From: Sporosarcina sp. FSL K6-1522
Lineage (GTDB): Bacteria > Bacillota > Bacilli > Bacillales_A > Planococcaceae
Direction of reading: 5' to 3'
NCBI RefSeq assembly: GCF_038622445.1
Contig: NZ_CP152019.1
Location: 991,501 to 1,055,500 of the forward strand
DNA: 64,000 nucleotides
Made by a program: the position numbers and the translations under genes. The notes below the pieces were generated by a model, which worked only from the letters and a program-made list of their open reading frames with translations, made no database searches and was not told where the DNA came from. Positions within the stretch are counted from its first letter, which is position 1. Each line of letters starts with the position of its first letter. Below, one piece after another: positions 53,963 through 62,340 of the stretch.

Positions 53963-54827
53963 AAATAAAATTGACTTTGCAGTTGTGTTTACTGTCGATA
54001 AAGCAAATCCAAATGGAGATCCGTTGAATGGTAACCGTCCAAGGCAAGATTATGATGGACACGGGGAAGTATCTGATGTTGCGATTAAACGTAAATTACG
54101 GAATCGTTTACAAGATGAGGGAGAGTCAATCCTCGTACAATCAGACGAACGAAGAAATGATGAATATCGCAGCATCTTTGCACGAGTAGAGGGAAATGAA
54201 GAAGTTGCGCCTTATTTTGCAAAGAAAAACAAAGAACCGAATAAAGAAGAGTTAGTCGAAACCTTTGCGAGCAAAGCATGGTATGACGTGCGAGCATTTG
54301 GACAAGTATTTGCATTTAAAGGGACTGATGTTTCGGTAGGTGTTCGTGGACCTGTATCCATCCATGCGGCAACGAGTATTTCACCAGTTGAGGTTACAAG
54401 TATGCAAATTACGAAAAGTGTGAACTCCACAACGAATGAAAAAGACCCTAGTAAGAAAACTTCTGACACGATGGGGATGAAACACCGTGTTGATTTTGGG
54501 GTTTATGTCTTTTACGGCAGTATTAATCCGCAATTAGCAGAGAGAACTGGCTTTTCAGATGAAGACGCAGAAAAGTTGAAGCAAGCGCTGATTTCACTTT
54601 TCGCAAACGATTCATCTTCAGCAAGACCAGATGGCAGTATGGAAGTAAATAAAGTGTATTGGTGGGAGCATAATTCAAAGCTTGGCCAGTATTCTTCGGC
54701 GAAAGTCCATCGTTCAGTTAACATTAAACTGAACGATGACAATGCACTTCCGAAATCGATTGAAGATTATGCAATTACAGTAGAAGAGCTTGCAGGTTTA
54801 TCTGTGGCGGAATATGACGGACTATGA
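53949..54827 (+). CDS. cas7c: Cas7c (Csd2) Cascade backbone
   Basis: Repeating backbone subunit that coats the crRNA spacer. RAMP fold with FAVVFTVDKANPNGDPLNGNRPR at the start (shown here as VDKANPNGDPLNGNRPR), VRAFGQVFAFKG and TMGMKHRVDFGVYVFYG. 292 residues from ATG 53949, 7 nt after AAGGAG; overlaps the cas8c end by 14 bases. Confidence 0.96.
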   Translation: MSPIKNKIDFAVVFTVDKANPNGDPLNGNRPRQDYDGHGEVSDVAIKRKLRNRLQDEGESILVQSDERRNDEYRSIFARVEGNEEVAPYFAKKNKEPNKEELVETFASKAWYDVRAFGQVFAFKGTDVSVGVRGPVSIHAATSISPVEVTSMQITKSVNSTTNEKDPSKKTSDTMGMKHRVDFGVYVFYGSINPQLAERTGFSDEDAEKLKQALISLFANDSSSARPDGSMEVNKVYWWEHNSKLGQYSSAKVHRSVNIKLNDDNALPKSIEDYAITVEELAGLSVAEYDGL

Positions 54828-55473
54828 TGCGTCAGAGTTTCTGTTGCTATCGGGCATCCAACACTTCCAATTTTGTGAAAGACAGTGGGCGCTAATCCAT
54901 ATCGAACAAGAGTGGGAAGAAAACGTGCTAACGATAGAGGGAAGCCATCTGCATGAAAAAGCAGATGATCCCTTTATTAGAGAGAAACGAAAGGATGTCT
55001 TGTATGTTCGGGGGTTACCGATTCATTCTTCAAAAATGGGCTTAACAGGCATTTGTGATGTCGTGGAATTCCATCAGGATGAGAATGGTGTTCCGTTGCA
55101 AGGGGAGAAAGGGAGATACTTGCCTATTCCGGTGGAGTATAAACGAGGAAAACCGAAAAAGGATCAATCGGATATTTTACAACTTGTCGCGCAGGCAATT
55201 TGTTTGGAAGATATGTTATATTGTCCGGTTCCGAGTGGTGCCCTCTATTACCATGAAATCCGTCGAAGAGTCGAAATTGAAATCACTGAAGAACTAAAGG
55301 CACAAGTAAGAGAAACTGCGAAGCGTATGCATGATTATTATCGACGGCGCCATACGCCACGCGTGAAAACAGGAAAACATTGCAAAAGCTGTTCATTACG
55401 TCATATTTGCTTACCAGAGTTGCTAACGAAGGAATCCGTGGCAAGTTATATGAAAAGGATGATGGCCGAATGA
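54814..55473 (+). CDS. cas4: Cas4 iron-sulfur exonuclease
   Basis: Trims prespacers and checks the PAM during adaptation. RecB-like core: GICDVVEF (Asp) and IPVEYKRGKPK (Glu-x-Lys). Four cluster cysteines: one in FQFCERQW and three in KHCKSCSLRHICLP. 219 residues from ATG 54814, which overlaps the cas7 end by 14 bases; SD is weak, so coupling to cas7 is likely. Confidence 0.95.
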   Translation: MTDYDASEFLLLSGIQHFQFCERQWALIHIEQEWEENVLTIEGSHLHEKADDPFIREKRKDVLYVRGLPIHSSKMGLTGICDVVEFHQDENGVPLQGEKGRYLPIPVEYKRGKPKKDQSDILQLVAQAICLEDMLYCPVPSGALYYHEIRRRVEIEITEELKAQVRETAKRMHDYYRRRHTPRVKTGKHCKSCSLRHICLPELLTKESVASYMKRMMAE

Positions 55474-56501
55474 AGAAATTATTAACTACACTTTATATCA
55501 CAATGCCAGATGCATATCTTGCGCTAAAGGGAGAAAATGTTTCTATCATTAAAGATGATGAATCGATTGGGCGGGTGCCATTGCATAATTTAGAGGGCAT
55601 CTGTACTTTCGGCCGCCAAGGAGCCAGTCCAGCTTTAATGGCTGCCTGCATAGAACGGGATATAGCCATTACATTTTTAACAACTAACGGTAGATTGCGT
55701 GGAAGAGTGATAGGTCCTTCAAATGGAAATGTTGTGTTAAGGAAAACTCAATATAGAATTTCAGACGATGAGAAGAAGAGTGCGGAAATTGCGAGGCATT
55801 TTCTCGTAGGCAAGCTTTATAATTCAAAATGGACGTTAGAAAGAATGACAAGAGATCATGGATTAAGAATAGATGTTGAGAAATTTAAAAAGACATCTAC
55901 TTATTTAACGGAGTCAATGAATCAGCTAATGTCAATTGATGATTTAGAAATCTTGAGGGGCGTTGAAGGGAATGCAGCAAGTGCTTACTTCTCTTTAATG
56001 GATGATATGATTTTACAGCAAAAAGAAGATTTCTTTTTTAAAGGGAGAAATCGAAGACCTCCTTTGGACAATGTAAATGCATTGTTATCCCTTATTTATA
56101 CTTTGTTGGCTACCGATGTGGGAGCTGCTTTAGAAGCGGTTGGATTAGATGCATATGTTGGATTTTTGCATAGGGACCGTCCGGGGCGAATGTCATTAGC
56201 TCTCGATATGATGGAAGAGTTAAGAAGTGTTTGCGCGGATCGATTTGTTTTATCGCTGATTAATAAGAAACAAGTACAAGCCTCTGACTTTGTGAAAAAA
56301 GAAAGCGGTGCAGTACTCATGACCGACGAAGCGCGAAAAAAGATATTCGAACTGTGGCACAATAAAAAAGATGAAAAGATTACACATCCATTTTTGAAAG
56401 AAAAAATTTCATGGGGGCTTGTTCCACACGCGCAAGCGATGCTGTTAGCTCGTTTTCTCAGGGGAGATCTTGATGCATACCCAGCCTTTTTTTGGAAGTA
56501 G
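55470..56501 (+). CDS. cas1: Cas1 integrase
   Basis: Catalyses spacer integration with Cas2. Metal-binding Glu in RGVEGNAASAYF (about 190 region), His in VGFLHRDRPGRMS and Asp in SLALDMMEELR. 343 residues, the common length. ATG 55470 overlaps the cas4 stop (ATGA). Confidence 0.96.
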   Translation: MKKLLTTLYITMPDAYLALKGENVSIIKDDESIGRVPLHNLEGICTFGRQGASPALMAACIERDIAITFLTTNGRLRGRVIGPSNGNVVLRKTQYRISDDEKKSAEIARHFLVGKLYNSKWTLERMTRDHGLRIDVEKFKKTSTYLTESMNQLMSIDDLEILRGVEGNAASAYFSLMDDMILQQKEDFFFKGRNRRPPLDNVNALLSLIYTLLATDVGAALEAVGLDAYVGFLHRDRPGRMSLALDMMEELRSVCADRFVLSLINKKQVQASDFVKKESGAVLMTDEARKKIFELWHNKKDEKITHPFLKEKISWGLVPHAQAMLLARFLRGDLDAYPAFFWK

Positions 56502-56511
56502 GTGAATTCCA

Positions 56512-56802
56512 ATTTTAGTACTCATTACGTATGATGTAAGTACAATATCAGATGGTGGTAAGAAAAGACTAAGAAGAGTTGCTAAAAAGTGTGAGGATTT
56601 TGGCGTTCGAGTACAAAATTCCGTATTTGAATGTATTCTTGATGCAGCTCAATTAAAAAAACTAGAGATAGAGTTAGAACAGTTAATCGATCCGTCCGTT
56701 GATAGTCTTCGGTTTTATAGGTTGGGGAATAATCACCAATCAAAAGTGAAGCATATAGGTGCAAAACAGAGTTTAGATGTTGAGGGACCTTTGATTTTTT
56801 AG
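56512..56802 (+). CDS. cas2: Cas2, apparent ATT start
   Basis: Structural partner of Cas1 in the integration complex. The frame reads (M)LVLITYDVSTISDGGKKRL..., continues through FGVRVQNSVFECILD and LRFYRLGNN, and ends IGAKQSLDVEGPLIF; 96 residues, the expected length, with the conserved Asp in TYDVS. No ATG, GTG or TTG exists before the first conserved residue: an in-frame TGA lies two codons upstream and the position of Met1 is ATT (56512). AGGTGA lies about 7 nt before it. Cas1 stops 10 bases upstream. Either ATT is used or this allele is poorly translated. Confidence 0.88.
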   Translation: MLVLITYDVSTISDGGKKRLRRVAKKCEDFGVRVQNSVFECILDAAQLKKLEIELEQLIDPSVDSLRFYRLGNNHQSKVKHIGAKQSLDVEGPLIF

Positions 56803-56969
56803 TGCGAACCCCAAGTGCACATGAAATCCCTGGGAGACTCGCACCTGAAAGTGTTGGAAAGTAATCAGTATTTTTAGGGTATTGGTATAATTGAGGGGCG
56901 AAAAAGTATGGAATGGCTGATTTATACTGTAAAGTTGTACAAATTTCATTTTTATAGTACTTTTTCGCA
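56803..56969 (+). promoter_or_regulatory. CRISPR leader
   Basis: AT-rich region between cas2 and the first repeat, becoming richer toward the array. An extended -10 (TGGTATAAT, 56883-56891) would start transcription about 70 bases before repeat 1. The intact repeats at this side and the degenerate one at the far end agree with this being the leader. Confidence 0.75.
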
Positions 56970-59900
56970 GTCGCACTCTTCGTGAGTGCGTGGATTGAAA
57001 TGCCACTACAGTTAGGGGCAGTCAAAGTCAAAAACGTCGCACTCTTCGTGAGTGCGTGGATTGAAATACTGGGAGCGCAAGCAGACGTTGAGTGATAAGA
57101 GGTCGCACTCTTCGTGAGTGCGTGGATTGAAATTTTTATCCAGGGGCCATTGGGATCCGGTAAGACAGTCGCACTCTTCGTGAGTGCGTGGATTGAAATC
57201 CAATGCCACATTGGGAAACTGCCTACCGGCGAGGGTCGCACTCTTCGTGAGTGCGTGGATTGAAATTACACGGAGCTGCTGCGCAAAAAAGCAGTGGAGG
57301 TCGCACTCTTCGTGAGTGCGTGGATTGAAATCCGTTGCCTGGTACAGAGAGAGAGGGAAATGAGGTCGCACTCTTCGTGAGTGCGTGGATTGAAATCCAA
57401 TGCCACATTGGGAAACTGCCTACCGGCGAGGGTCGCACTCTTCGTGAGTGCGTGGATTGAAATATTAATGTTTGTTGGGCAAGGTGTAGTCGAAAGTTGT
57501 CGCACTCTTCGTGAGTGCGTGGATTGAAATGTCATGATAGGAAGCGCATTTGCTGTAACGGCTGCGTCGCACTCTTCGTGAGTGCGTGGATTGAAATCAT
57601 AGCGCCACAGATCAAGAAAGATATGGCTGAGTGTCGCACTCTTCGTGAGTGCGTGGATTGAAATACTTTGTGTACTGTCATGCGTTAAGTGGTCTTAGTC
57701 GCACTCTTCGTGAGTGCGTGGATTGAAATAAGCGATCCGAAACAGTAGATCGACATGATGGCATGTCGCACTCTTCGTGAGTGCGTGGATTGAAATCAGG
57801 TGGGGGAGATAATAAGCCACCAATACCAGGTCGCACTCTTCGTGAGTGCGTGGATTGAAATACAAATGAGAACAACTATAGTAACAGATGGTACTTGTCG
57901 CACTCTTCGTGAGTGCGTGGATTGAAATTTAGATCCGGTCATCTTTTCCTCGAATATCTCGGTCGCACTCTTCGTGAGTGCGTGGATTGAAATCTATGGA
58001 CTATTAGACCATTAAAACACTAATAGAGTCGCACTCTTCGTGAGTGCGTGGATTGAAATCCCCAGGGACTGAAGGTAGAGCAGCGCCTTGATCTGGTCGC
58101 ACTCTTCGTGAGTGCGTGGATTGAAATCATAGCGCCACAGATCAAGAAAGATATGGCTGAGGTCGCACTCTTCGTGAGTGCGTGGATTGAAATTTGGTTA
58201 TCGAGTGGAGGTAGCGCATCCGGTTCTTTGTCGCACTCTTCGTGAGTGCGTGGATTGAAATATCAAAAATCCCCCTTCATCATTATCAAAAACGGCGTCG
58301 CACTCTTCGTGAGTGCGTGGATTGAAATTTGATAGAAGGGCTACAGTAAATCTGTACAGATTGGTCGCACTCTTCGTGAGTGCGTGGATTGAAATAGCCC
58401 CTACGGTTACCACGCAGTCCTGCAGCGGTGTCGCACTCTTCGTGAGTGCGTGGATTGAAATTGTTTTTTTTAGTGATTATATCACCTGGTATCGGTCGCA
58501 CTCTTCGTGAGTGCGTGGATTGAAATTGGGATACCTTCGGATTCATCCTCAAGACTGTGGCGTCGCACTCTTCGTGAGTGCGTGGATTGAAATAAATATC
58601 CTGTGGACGTGAAGGGCATGTATTTGGTCGCACTCTTCGTGAGTGCGTGGATTGAAATCAGGCAAACCAAAGGATCCCGACAACATAGCACCGTCGCACT
58701 CTTCGTGAGTGCGTGGATTGAAATATCGCGTTCATCGTGGTTGCTGTAGTGGCGTAAAGAGTCGCACTCTTCGTGAGTGCGTGGATTGAAATTTTTACCG
58801 AGCCCCTACTCAATCGATCGTAGAGAGTCGCACTCTTCGTGAGTGCGTGGATTGAAATGGCGACTTTATACCAATCCTCGTAGTGATCCATTGGTCGCAC
58901 TCTTCGTGAGTGCGTGGATTGAAATCAGGTAATATTCGAAGCGGCCAAGATCATGTGGTGTCGCACTCTTCGTGAGTGCGTGGATTGAAATGGAGATCTA
59001 CCTACAGCATGGCAGCTAGTAGTTTCGTCGCACTCTTCGTGAGTGCGTGGATTGAAATCGGACGTTCTTTCGCATGATTGACATATGTAAGGCCGTCGCA
59101 CTCTTCGTGAGTGCGTGGATTGAAATCAGGCAAACCAAAGGATCCCGACAACATAGCACCGTCGCACTCTTCGTGAGTGCGTGGATTGAAATAGGTCAAT
59201 AATGCGGATCTATTACGCCACTAAAGGTCGCACTCTTCGTGAGTGCGTGGATTGAAATAGGTCAATAATGCGGATCTATTACGCCACTAAAGGTCGCACT
59301 CTTCGTGAGTGCGTGGATTGAAATTCTAACCGAAAATGGAGCAGATACGGATCCACTGTCGCACTCTTCGTGAGTGCGTGGATTGAAATAGGCGCTCCGG
59401 GAACCAATGGTACCGACGGCACCAGTCGCACTCTTCGTGAGTGCGTGGATTGAAATATCCGTAGTAATGCCGTTGGGCGATCCGAAGGGCGTCGCACTCT
59501 TCGTGAGTGCGTGGATTGAAATTGACGCACGTAAGGCGCGATTCAAGGCGCGTACACGTCGCACTCTTCGTGAGTGCGTGGATTGAAATATGCCATTCAA
59601 CTCTTGTTTGATCTTGGTAATCAGTCGCACTCTTCGTGAGTGCGTGGATTGAAATGCTTTCATAACCTCGAAAAGTTGCTCTCCTTCGGGTCGCACTCTT
59701 CGTGAGTGCGTGGATTGAAATTATTATTTGTGGCAGGCGTAATTTATTGCCACTCGTGTCGCACTCTTCGTGAGTGCGTGGATTGAAATACGGTCGGCGA
59801 CCTTGCTAGCACTGAATTGCGTCGGTCGCACTCTTCGTGAGTGCGTGGATTGAAATGATTTAAGCGGTAGTGAACTCATAGTCGCGGAGCACGTCGCACT

Positions 59901-60323
59901 CTTCGTGAGTGCGTGGATTGAAATCGAAATTAGTGGAAGTGATACGCCCCATAATTCGCGGTCGCACTCTTCGTGAGTGCGTGGATTGAAATAAAGTATA
60001 GTATAGATGTTAAGGAATCTGTTCAGAGTCGCACTCTTCGTGAGTGCGTGGATTGAAATATCCCGTCCCATCTCTGGATCACGCTTCATTTCGTCGCACT
60101 CTTCGTGAGTGCGTGGATTGAAATCGTATTGGTTATTTGTTCGTTCTTAGTATAAAAAGTCGCACTCTTCGTGAGTGCGTGGATTGAAATTAAAAGCATA
60201 AACGCTTCGAGTTGGTCCTTAGTCGTCGCACTCTTCGTGAGTGCGTGGATTGAAATCACTCCACTACCTATGGCTATATTCCCGAATCCATGTCGCACTC
60301 TTCTTGAGTGCGTGGATAGAAAT
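56970..60323 (+). CRISPR. Type I-C CRISPR array, 51 repeats and 50 spacers
   Basis: 32-bp repeat beginning GTCGCACTCTTC and ending GTGGATTGAAAT, with an internal hairpin (CGCACTC/GAGTGCG), the type I-C class. Counting by hand gives 51 repeats and spacers of 33-36 bp. All repeats read identical except the last (60292-60323), which has two substitutions. Four spacers occur twice: those beginning at 57200 and 57397; 57598 and 58128 (length differs by one); 58659 and 59127; 59193 and 59259 (adjacent). The ORFs on the minus strand across the array are repeat translations and are not genes. Confidence 0.99.
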
Positions 60324-60372
60324 AACAATCACACCGTCGAGACCCTTCTCGACAATATATTTCTTAATTCTT

Positions 60373-60690
60373 TTATTCTCTTAGGTTATTGCTAGGGGCA
60401 TTGTACCTTCTGTAGAGGGGGCAATTTGCATTTCCTCTTGGGCAGATTTTGCTGTTGTTGATGGTGCAGGTTGCATGGTCTGAAATGACAGCTTTGGACA
60501 GTGAACGTGATACGATATTGTCTTGTCTATTTTCATAGGTTTTGTAAACCCACTTATGCCCATCCCGTACATGCGTTGAGATGGGCAAGTTGGCATGTAG
60601 TTGTTGGAGTAAAATGGCCGCGTTTAATCCAACTATCACCAAGAGCGATGGTAGTATTAGGATTGTTGCCTCTTTGATTAATGCATTCAT
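60373..60690 (-). CDS. Small secreted or membrane-anchored protein, unknown
   Basis: 105 residues; N-terminal hydrophobic helix (TILILPSLLVIVGLNAAILL, residues about 8-28), the rest hydrophilic with GHKWVYKTYEN and three Cys in the last 35 residues. ATG 60690 is 7 nt after AGAGGAGG, a strong site. Another frame is open in the 3' half and ends in a Pro/Thr/Ala-rich tail, so a frameshift cannot be excluded. It faces the end of the CRISPR array. Confidence 0.6.
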   Translation of the reverse strand: MNALIKEATILILPSLLVIVGLNAAILLQQLHANLPISTHVRDGHKWVYKTYENRQDNIVSRSLSKAVISDHATCTINNSKICPRGNANCPLYRRYNAPSNNLRE

Positions 60691-60824
60691 CAAAAATCCT
60701 CCTCTGAAAAATCCCCCTTGTCGAATGCGCTTTTCGACGGGGGTATGGCATCTTTTGCTTAGATGAATGATGCCCCTCTACCCTTTATATAGACTGGATA
60801 GTCGGAAAAGGATACAAAGAGATG

Positions 60825-60859
60825 AAAAAAAGTGCAGGCAAACGCCGCTGCACTTTTTT
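60825..60859. terminator. Bidirectional terminator
   Basis: AAAAGTGCAG/CTGCACTTTT stem with A7 and T6 flanks. Probably ends the 115-residue gene on the minus strand. The 60691-60971 gap otherwise holds a repeat element. Confidence 0.8.
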
Positions 60860-60920
60860 CGTTCACCAGGAAATAATAAAATCTCGTACTGTGGACAAGT
60901 TAGCATATAGGGATTACTCG

Positions 60921-60968
60921 TCTAGGCTCCAGCGCCTGTCGCCTCTCCCAAGGCGCTTGCGCTTTTGT
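60921..60968. repeat. Bacillales-type intergenic palindromic repeat
   Basis: Starts GTCTAGGCTCCAGCGCC and ends GGCGCTTGCGCTTTTG; AGCGCC pairs with GGCGCT. The motif CTAGGCTCCAGCGCC resembles a dispersed element I recall from Bacillaceae and Planococcaceae genomes. Confidence 0.6.
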
Positions 60969-60971
60969 TTT

Positions 60972-61319
60972 TCACTCTCGCATAAACCCAATATGCTTTT
61001 TCTCCTCCTGTGGATTCTCCCGTTTTAGTGATATTAGTAGAAAGTTCAGTTGTGTGACATGTTGTAGCAGTTCGACGGGTGCATTATTACTTGTCAGAAA
61101 TCCGCTGAAAAGGATGAGTTTCGTTCCTACATAGCCGATGCCTGTGATGTTGACGGTGATGGTTTGGCCGAATGATGTGAGCATGAGGCCGACTTCTTCG
61201 TCAGGATTTAAGTTACGATTGTAGGCATTGACGACGGCGGCGACTTGGTTGGCGATTTGGGCGGCATTGTGATCGGACGTCGGAGCAATTGGTGGGATTT
61301 TGGGTTGTTTGTTGTTCAT
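60972..61319 (-). CDS. Conserved hypothetical protein (DUF6173-like?)
   Basis: 115 residues without signal or membrane segment: a flexible Pro-rich N-terminus, then ANQVAAVVNAYNRNLNPDEE, VGLMLTSFGQTITVNITGIG and PVELLQHVTQLNFLLISL. The last two segments recall DUF6173 proteins, from memory only. ATG 61319 follows GAAAGGAGTGG. Function unknown. Confidence 0.7.
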   Translation of the reverse strand: MNNKQPKIPPIAPTSDHNAAQIANQVAAVVNAYNRNLNPDEEVGLMLTSFGQTITVNITGIGYVGTKLILFSGFLTSNNAPVELLQHVTQLNFLLISLKRENPQEEKKHIGFMRE

Positions 61320-61434
61320 GTTTCCACTCCTTTCCATTTATTCGTTAGACAGTTTGATTGTTATTCATTGTTTACCCGAGTCAGGATGGAATGAAGCATT
61401 ATTTGCGTCTTGTCGGAAAATTGTTCAAAAAGTA

Positions 61435-61461
61435 TGAAACTATTACCCTTTGTAAGACGTA
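61435..61461 (+). promoter_or_regulatory. Candidate sigma-W promoter
   Basis: TGAAAC, 17 bases, CGTA, the same spacing as the sigW promoter at 16015-16041. It overlaps a TATAAT, so sigma-A could also use it with a poor -35. Directed at the papain-like gene at 61640. Confidence 0.65.
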
Positions 61462-61468
61462 TAATAGG

Positions 61469-61639
61469 TATTAGGTTAAAATCGTTTATCTTCATCAAAC
61501 ACCTACGTCTTTGGTCGTAGGAAGTTTCCATCTATAGGCGGTTTGCTAATGTTGATGAGTAGGGGATACTAGAGTTAAAGGTTTAACAGGGGGGGCCGAG
61601 CCGCTTCCCGTTGAGCGGGATGATGAGGAGGCGAGAGCA
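61469..61639 (+). ncRNA. Structured 5' leader of the papain-like gene
   Basis: About 170 bases between the candidate promoter and the start codon. CATCAA (61493-61498) pairs with TTGATG (61552-61557), enclosing hairpin CCTACG/CGTAGG (61502-61521); near the RBS GCCGCTTCCCG/CGGGA can pair. No known riboswitch core is recognised. Confidence 0.35.
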
Positions 61640-62236
61640 ATGAGCAAAAAAATCTATATCGTCTTAACGGATACAGGAACATTGCTTTCGAAAGCAATTG
61701 GGCTGTATACGAAAAGAGATTTGAATCATGCATCGATAGCTTTTGATGAAGGATTACGGGAGATGTATAGTTTCGGCAGGAAGCAACGGCATAATCCTTT
61801 TATCGGTGGTTTTGTGAAGGAAGAGGCGACTGAAGGGATATTCGAGGATGCGAATTGTGCGATTTTTAGCTGTGAGGTAACGAATGAGGAATATGTGCGT
61901 ATGCGTAATAAGATTCGACAGTTTGAGCGCGATCAAGAACTTTATAGATATAATTTTATAGGCTTATTTGGTGTTGCGTTGAATAAAGACATTCAACGTG
62001 ATCGAGCGTTCTTTTGCTCGCAATTTGTGGCGACGATTGTTAATGAGGCAGGTTTGGCGATGTTTTCGGTGAATCCTAATTTGGTGCAGCCGCATGATTT
62101 TGCTAAAGTCGCTTGTTTGCTTCAGGAGTATGATGGTGATTTGCAAGCGTATTTACATAAAAAAAGAGGGCAGCAGGAGCGAAGATTGGTACGCGTGAGT
62201 ATGTGGAAAAGCTTGGCGTTTCGTTTGTTGGCCTAA
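61640..62236 (+). CDS. NlpC/P60-superfamily (papain-like, permuted) protein
   Basis: 198 residues. Candidate catalytic His in LNHASIAFD (about residue 31) precedes the Cys in RAFFCSQFVA (about 123), the order of permuted NlpC/P60 or YiiX/LRAT-like folds. No signal peptide, so it should be cytosolic. Such enzymes are peptidases, amidases or acyltransferases. GAGGAGGCG 8 nt before the ATG. A sigma-W-type promoter upstream would link it to envelope stress. Confidence 0.75.
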   Translation: MSKKIYIVLTDTGTLLSKAIGLYTKRDLNHASIAFDEGLREMYSFGRKQRHNPFIGGFVKEEATEGIFEDANCAIFSCEVTNEEYVRMRNKIRQFERDQELYRYNFIGLFGVALNKDIQRDRAFFCSQFVATIVNEAGLAMFSVNPNLVQPHDFAKVACLLQEYDGDLQAYLHKKRGQQERRLVRVSMWKSLAFRLLA

Positions 62237-62340
62237 GTGTGTGTAAGGAGTCATTTACCTATGATGTGGGGGTGAAGGCTCTTTTTTTGTATCTACTATC
62301 GTATTCTGAAAAGAGGGAATAAGGGGATGGAGTGATTAAG

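Noticed and set aside
56582..60328. Chain of minus-strand ORFs rich in ISIHALTKSAT, FNPRTHEECD and FQSTHSRRVR
   Set aside because: These are translations of the CRISPR repeat in its three minus-strand frames; no RBS and no independent composition.
61469..61639. Known riboswitch (purine, c-di-GMP-I, yybP-ykoY, crcB) in the leader
   Set aside because: None of the conserved core sequences of these classes could be found.
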